Assembly (NCBI RefSeq): GCF_009749465.1
Contig: NZ_WBIS01000008.1
Span: 1-64,000 of the forward strand
DNA length: 64,000 nucleotides
DNA from: Agromyces terreus
GTDB lineage: Bacteria > Actinomycetota > Actinomycetes > Actinomycetales > Microbacteriaceae
Direction of reading: 5' to 3'
The first letter of the stretch is position 1, and each line of letters begins with the position of its first letter. A model generated the notes under the pieces. The model saw only the letters and a list, made by a program, of their open reading frames with translations, was not told where the DNA came from and did no database searches. The position numbers and the translations under genes are program-made. This document shows, one piece after another, positions 59,925 through 64,000 of the stretch.

Positions 59925-60464
59925 TCAGTCCTCGAGCAGCCGCTCGAACAGCACGTGGTCCTGCCACTCGCCCGCGATGCGGAGGTACCGGCGTGCGAGC
60001 CCGAACCGCTCGAACCCGTTGCGCTCGAGCACGGTCTGCGAGGCCGCGTTGTGCACGAGGGTGCCCGCCTGGACGCGGTGGAGGCCGGCATCGCGCGCGG
60101 CGTGCAGCGCGACGCCGACGGCCGTGGTCGCGAGACCGCGCCCGACGAGCCCGCCGTCGACCCAGTACCCGAGGTTGGCGTTGCGGAACGCGCCCCGCAC
60201 GATGTCGGTCAGGTTGACGCGGCCGACGATCCGGTCGCCGTCGACGAGCACGAGCGGGATCGCGGTGCCCGCCTCGTAGCGTTCCAGCTGCGCTCGCGCG
60301 TCGCGCACGTGCACCGCGTCGGTGAAGAACCCCTCCGAGCGCTCGGGCTCCCACGGCGCGAGATGCTCGCGGTTGCGCCGGTACGCCTCGGCGAGCGCGG
60401 GCCCGTCGTCGGCGGCGAGGAGGCGCACGGCGATGCCGTCGTCGAGTTCGACCGGGTCGCGCAT
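59925..60464 (-). CDS. GNAT acetyltransferase, RimJ/RimL type
   Basis: The 179-residue product has the RimL/RimJ signature: VELDDGIAVRLLAADDGPAL at the start, YRRNREHLAPWEP, GRVNLTDIVRGAFRNANLGY and GLHRVQAGTLVHNAASQTVL, with ERNGFERFGLARRYLRIAG near the end. This family acetylates N-termini of ribosomal proteins, or small amines; the exact target is unknown. ATG has AGGGAGG five bases upstream. A TAGCGT box about 75 bases upstream gives a leader. Confidence 0.9.
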   Translation of the reverse strand: MRDPVELDDGIAVRLLAADDGPALAEAYRRNREHLAPWEPERSEGFFTDAVHVRDARAQLERYEAGTAIPLVLVDGDRIVGRVNLTDIVRGAFRNANLGYWVDGGLVGRGLATTAVGVALHAARDAGLHRVQAGTLVHNAASQTVLERNGFERFGLARRYLRIAGEWQDHVLFERLLED

Positions 60465-60585
60465 GCGGTCCTCCCTGCTCTGCGGGCGGATGCCGCGGGG
60501 CGACGTGGGCCCCGAGGCATCCGCGGGGCGACGAACCACGCTAGCAGCCGCCCCGCTTCACGCGCAGGGCGGCAGGCGCACGCCC

Positions 60586-62022
60586 TCAGGCGTCGACGGC
60601 CGCGATCCGCCCCTCGTCGATCGCGCGGGTGAACGCGCGGAAGTCCTCGTCGTTCTGGTCGGCGTACGACACGGCGAAGGCCGAGACGGCGTCGTCGAAG
60701 GCGCGCGATCCCCCGAGGTAGGCCGCGATCGCCACGCGGTCGCCGGTTCGCCCGTGCGCCCTCGCGAGCGTCTCGCCGCAGAGCCGTGCGTAGAGCTCGG
60801 CGCCGTGGGGCACCAGCTTCTCGGGGTCGAACGAGCCCTTCCAGTCGTGGAGCTGCCGCAGGTAGAAGTCCCGGCGGCGCCCGTTCGCGTCGGTGACGCC
60901 GGGCGACCAGCCGAGGAAGATGTCGCCGGATGCCTGCATGAGCCGCTGCCCCCGCACGACGCGTTCGCCGTGGCTCGCGTGCTCGCTCGGTCCGAGGAAC
61001 CGCTCGAGCACCGACGCCTGCGCTTCCTTCGCCTGGAGGAGGATCGCGTCGTCGTCGTCGCGCCCGCGCAGGAGCACGATCCACGAACGGGTGCCGACGC
61101 TGCCGACCCCCGACACGCGCCGCGCCATGTGCACGTACGAGTACTCGGAGAGCGGATGCCGCGCCGCGCCGAGCGTCGACCGGTACGCGTCGAGCACCTC
61201 CCGCATGAGCTCGGCGGTCGCCGCCTGCTCGCCTCCGACGAAGTCCTCGACGGGCACGACGAGCGGCGGGTCCGGGAGGATCCGCATGCGGCCGTCGACG
61301 AAGCCCACGAGCTTGGACACGGCCTTCACGCGGTCCTTCGAACGGGCCTTGGCCGCGACGGAGTCGATGCCGCGGACCTGCCGTTTTCCGGCGCGGTCCG
61401 CCTTCCGCTCCCGGCGCACCCATTCCCGCACGCTCTCGACCGAGACGGTGTCGTACCACGCGTCGAGCACGGACGCGCCGGCGGCCCCCTGCATCTGCTC
61501 GCGGTAGCCGCGCACAGCGGCGCGCCGCATGCCGTCCCGCTCGCCGTCGGTGAACCCGCGGTGCCGTCCGGCGATCTCGATGCTCGCGACGAGCCGTTTG
61601 ACGTCCCACTCGAACGGACCGGGAAGCGTCTCGTCGAAGTCGTTCATGTCGAATACGAGCCGGCGCTCCGCCGAACCGAACAGCCCGAAGTTCGAGAGGT
61701 GCGCGTCGCCGCAGAGCTGCACGACGAGGCCGCTGTCGCGGATCGTGGCGAGATCGGCCGCCATGATGAGCGCCGCGCCGCGGAAGAACGCGAACGGCGA
61801 GGTGCGCATGCGTCCGTGGCGGATGGGCACGAGGTCGGGATCGCGCTGGGCGGCCTGCCCCTCGAGCAATGCGACCGGGTCGACGCGCGTCTGCGGCGGG
61901 GTCCACTCCGCGTGCCCGCTGCGTCGCAGGCGGGCGCGCGCCTCGAGACCTGCCGCTCGTCGGGCCTCGAAGTCGGAGGATTGCGGCGACAGGCGGGCGA
62001 CGGGCATGGTCGACGGGCTCAC
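60586..62022 (-). CDS. DUF2252 family protein
   Basis: The 478-residue product matches DUF2252: RHGRMRTSPFAFFRGAALIM, then LCGDAHLSNFGLFGSAERRL, NDFDETLPGPFEWDVKRLVA, and later SYVHMARRVSGVGSVGTRSW with LLRGRDDDDAILLQAKEAQ. The GDAHLSNFG and DFDE motifs resemble aminoglycoside-phosphotransferase-like kinase folds, so it may be an atypical kinase; activity is not known. I choose the GTG at 62022 with GGAGG five bases upstream; a later ATG would drop five residues. A TACGCT box at 62070-62075 is a likely -10 site. Confidence 0.9.
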   Translation of the reverse strand: MSPSTMPVARLSPQSSDFEARRAAGLEARARLRRSGHAEWTPPQTRVDPVALLEGQAAQRDPDLVPIRHGRMRTSPFAFFRGAALIMAADLATIRDSGLVVQLCGDAHLSNFGLFGSAERRLVFDMNDFDETLPGPFEWDVKRLVASIEIAGRHRGFTDGERDGMRRAAVRGYREQMQGAAGASVLDAWYDTVSVESVREWVRRERKADRAGKRQVRGIDSVAAKARSKDRVKAVSKLVGFVDGRMRILPDPPLVVPVEDFVGGEQAATAELMREVLDAYRSTLGAARHPLSEYSYVHMARRVSGVGSVGTRSWIVLLRGRDDDDAILLQAKEAQASVLERFLGPSEHASHGERVVRGQRLMQASGDIFLGWSPGVTDANGRRRDFYLRQLHDWKGSFDPEKLVPHGAELYARLCGETLARAHGRTGDRVAIAAYLGGSRAFDDAVSAFAVSYADQNDEDFRAFTRAIDEGRIAAVDA

Positions 62023-62166
62023 GTGAACCTCCACTCGCGACGGCGACGTCGGATGCGTCCCCTGGTCGGAGCGTACCTCCGGAGGACTCGCGCGAAAAGC
62101 ATGGCTTCGCCGCCGAATCGGGTCTAGGTTGGCCCCAACAGAGGACGCCGGCTCAGAGGAGACCCC

Positions 62167-63753
62167 GTGAGTGCACCCGAGACGCCCGGCACGGCTTTCA
62201 ACGGCAGGCTCGCTCTCCTGCTCGCCATGGCGATGTTCGTCCTCGTCGTCGACACGTCGATCATGAACGTGTCGATCTCGGCGGTCGTGGAGGACATCGG
62301 CACCACCGTCAGCGGGGTGCAGGGCGCGATCGCGCTCGAGGCGCTCGTGTCGGCCGCGTTCATCCTCATCGGCGGCAAGGTCGGCGACCTCATCGGCCGC
62401 AAGCGCGCCTACGTCATCGGCCTCCTCTGCTACGCCGCGGGCGCGGCGGCGATGACGCTCGCGCAGAGCCTCCTGCCGATCATCGTCTTCTGGGCCGTCA
62501 TCGGGGGGCTCGGCGCCTCGATGCTCCTGCCGTCGATGCAGTCGCTCATCCACGGCAACTTCGAGGGCAAGGCGCAGACGCGGGTGTACGCGATGGTCGG
62601 GGCATCCGCCGCCATCGCCGCCGCCGTGGGTCCGCTGATCGGCGGGGTCATCACGACGTTCCTGTCGTGGCGCGTCTCGTTCCTGCTCGAGGCGCTCGTC
62701 ATCGTGGTGGTGCTCAGCGGCATCCGCCTCGTGCGCGACGTGCCGTACACGGGTCCGCGACGAATCGACGTCGTCGGGTCGATCCTCTCGGTGCTCGGCA
62801 TGGGCGGCGTCGTCATCGGCATCCTCGTATGGCAGGAGGGCGGCGAGGCGGTCGGCATCCTGATCGCCGTCGGGCTCGTCGGGCTCGGAAGCCTGGCGTA
62901 CTGGCTCGTGCGCCGCAAGCGGCTGGGCAAGCCGACGCTCATCGATCCGGCGCTGTTCGTCTCGAAGCTGTTCCGGCTGGGCATCACCGGGCAGTTGCTG
63001 CAGCAGATCGCGCTCGGCGGGACGATGATCGTGCTACCGATCTACCTGCAGATGGTGCTCGGCTACAACGCGCTGTTCGCGGGCCTGTCGATCGCCCCGC
63101 TCTCGCTCAGCATGTTCGTCGTGGCCATGCTCGTCGGCCGCCGCGCCGGCTCCCGGAGGCCGGCGAACCTGATCCTCTCGGGCTTCGCGCTCCTGACCCT
63201 CGGGCTCGTCATCCTGCTTCCCGTCGTGCCGCGCGCGGACTCGGGGTGGTGGCTCTTCGCCCCGCTCGTCGTCGCCGGCACCGGGCTCGGCCTGCTCGTC
63301 TCCCAGTTGAACAACTACACGCTGTCGCCGATCTCGAACGAGCGCGTGAGCGAGGCGGCGGGCGTGAACTCCGCGGCGGGATCGTTCGGCCTGTCGTTCG
63401 GGCTCGCCTTCGCGGGCGCGATCATGCTCGCGGTGCTCTCGTTGACGTTCACGAGCATGACGAACGCGAGCGAGGTGCTGCCGTCCGACGACAAGGAGCA
63501 GGTCGCCCAGGTCCTCCAGGAGGACGCCGAGATCATGTCCGACGCGCTGCTCGTCGACCTCCTCGCCGACGAGCCCGAAGAGATCTCCGACGAGATCGTG
63601 CGCATCAACACGGAGGCGCGCCCGATCGCCCTTCAGATCGCCCTGCTGATCCCGCTCGTCGCGGCGCTCCTCGGCCTGTTGAACGGCTTCCGCATGCGGC
63701 GCCAGCCCGATCCGAAGGCGAACGGCGCGGCCGAGGGCATGCTCCTCGGCTGA
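62167..63753 (+). CDS. MFS exporter, DHA2-type
   Basis: The 528-residue product is a drug:H+ antiporter of the 14-helix DHA2 group. MAMFVLVVDTSIMNVSISAV has the motif with Asp in helix 1, GGKVGDLIGRKRAYVIGLLC is motif A, and GASAAIAAAVGPLIGGVITT is motif C typical of exporters. An extracytoplasmic loop of about 60 acidic residues (KEQVAQVLQEDAEIMSDALL) lies before the last helix. The substrate is unknown. GTG start has GAGGAG a few bases upstream; TAGGTT at 62125-62130 is the likely -10 box. It diverges from the DUF2252 gene. Confidence 0.9.
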   Translation: MSAPETPGTAFNGRLALLLAMAMFVLVVDTSIMNVSISAVVEDIGTTVSGVQGAIALEALVSAAFILIGGKVGDLIGRKRAYVIGLLCYAAGAAAMTLAQSLLPIIVFWAVIGGLGASMLLPSMQSLIHGNFEGKAQTRVYAMVGASAAIAAAVGPLIGGVITTFLSWRVSFLLEALVIVVVLSGIRLVRDVPYTGPRRIDVVGSILSVLGMGGVVIGILVWQEGGEAVGILIAVGLVGLGSLAYWLVRRKRLGKPTLIDPALFVSKLFRLGITGQLLQQIALGGTMIVLPIYLQMVLGYNALFAGLSIAPLSLSMFVVAMLVGRRAGSRRPANLILSGFALLTLGLVILLPVVPRADSGWWLFAPLVVAGTGLGLLVSQLNNYTLSPISNERVSEAAGVNSAAGSFGLSFGLAFAGAIMLAVLSLTFTSMTNASEVLPSDDKEQVAQVLQEDAEIMSDALLVDLLADEPEEISDEIVRINTEARPIALQIALLIPLVAALLGLLNGFRMRRQPDPKANGAAEGMLLG

Positions 63754-63788
63754 CCCGGCAGGCCTGGCCGGCCCGGTTCCGGAACGGC

Positions 63789-63827
63789 GAACGCCCCGGC
63801 CCCCAGCGAGTGGGAGTCGGGGCGTTC
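63789..63827. terminator. Bidirectional terminator between MFS gene and tRNA-Ser
   Basis: GAACGCCCCG (63789-63798) pairs with CGGGGCGTTC (63818-63827), and an inner CCCA/TGGG extends the fold. It lies after both the plus-strand MFS gene and the minus-strand tRNA, and can serve both. Confidence 0.75.
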
Positions 63828-63829
63828 TG

Positions 63830-63919
63830 TGGCGGTACCGGTGGGATTTGAACCCACGGTGCGCTTTCACGCACACAACTTTTCGAGAGTTGCACCTTCG
63901 GCCGCTCGGACACGGTACC
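63830..63919 (-). tRNA. tRNA-Ser (anticodon CGA)
   Basis: The minus strand shows acceptor stem GGTACCG with CGGTACC, discriminator G and an encoded CCA. The anticodon stem CAACT/AGTTG encloses CTCGAAA, so the anticodon is CGA, which reads UCG. A long variable arm (TGCG...CGCA) and the T-arm GTGGG-TTCAAAT-CCCAC complete a class II serine tRNA. Confidence 0.95.
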
Positions 63920-64000
63920 GAGGTCAATGGTAGACGACACCGCGCAATCGTCCAAAACGAGCCGGGCGGGCGACCGGAGGGCATGGCGGCGAGCGGATGC
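63920..64000. other. No gene seen at right edge
   Basis: About 80 bases upstream of the tRNA hold no frame or motif I can support; a tRNA promoter should lie here but I cannot mark it safely. Confidence 0.5.

Overview
The window is a stretch of a very GC-rich, densely coding actinobacterial chromosome. The full-length rpoB and rpoC genes, the many leaderless genes, the frequent ATGA and GTGA gene overlaps and the pairing of DUF5997, DUF6412 and CGNR-type genes all point to the family Microbacteriaceae; Agromyces or a near relative is my best guess, but the genus is inference. No phage, insertion sequence, CRISPR array or rRNA operon is present. The only RNA gene I can support is a tRNA-Ser(CGA) at the right end.

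Layout. Positions 1-2125 hold a partial lipoprotein gene and a convergent membrane-protein gene. Positions 2242-14873 (minus strand) hold a complete type IV pilus system of a Gram-positive cell, in the order pilB, pilT, pilC, pilA, three further pilin-like genes, prepilin peptidase, pilM, pilN, pilO. Almost every junction from the minor pilins to pilO overlaps by 1-4 bases. Next come rpoC and rpoB (minus, 15340-22768), both with TTG starts and a strong terminator. Positions 23058-41296 carry small housekeeping and accessory genes: a membrane protein, two tandem spermidine-synthase-like genes, a secreted family-10-like glycosidase, the 5-oxoprolinase set pxpABC, a sugar dehydrogenase lipoprotein, a SprT-like protein, a CGNR protein, a ComB-like phosphatase, a DEAD-box helicase, two acyltransferase/Nudix-type proteins, an esterase and DUF5997. 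Positions 41449-44135 hold a LysR-type effector domain without its DNA-binding domain, a glutamine amidotransferase, a second YidC and DUF6412.

Positions 44299-59569 form a hydroxyproline-use locus. One minus-strand operon (44299-50941) encodes a hydroxyproline 2-epimerase, a three-subunit FAD/2Fe-2S dehydrogenase, a DapA-like deaminase and a 2-oxoglutarate-semialdehyde dehydrogenase. A second minus-strand operon (52405-59569) encodes a branched-chain-type ABC importer (livKHMGF), an Xaa-Pro peptidase and a GntR/FCD regulator. A plus-strand glutaminase lies between them. The promoters of both operons carry the same 13-base sequence, AGTAATATGTCAC, with a TGTCAC core, so a shared repressor is likely. 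The right end holds an acetyltransferase, a DUF2252 protein, an MFS exporter and the tRNA.

The most unusual signals are outside the genes. Four intergenic sites carry 77-89 bp imperfect palindromes that share the 9-base core CGACACGCC and mostly TTCAGG-like ends. One site holds a perfect 80-bp-period triplication of a 67-bp palindrome. One site holds seven alternating inverted units built on GGTCTCGAGACC, and a copy of that repeat forms the coding tail of a dehydrogenase subunit. In addition the motif GGATGC/GCATCC recurs at exact 18-base spacing in several unrelated coding and non-coding places. Finally, at least ten genes follow one rule: a TAnnnT-like -10 box, six bases, then the start codon.
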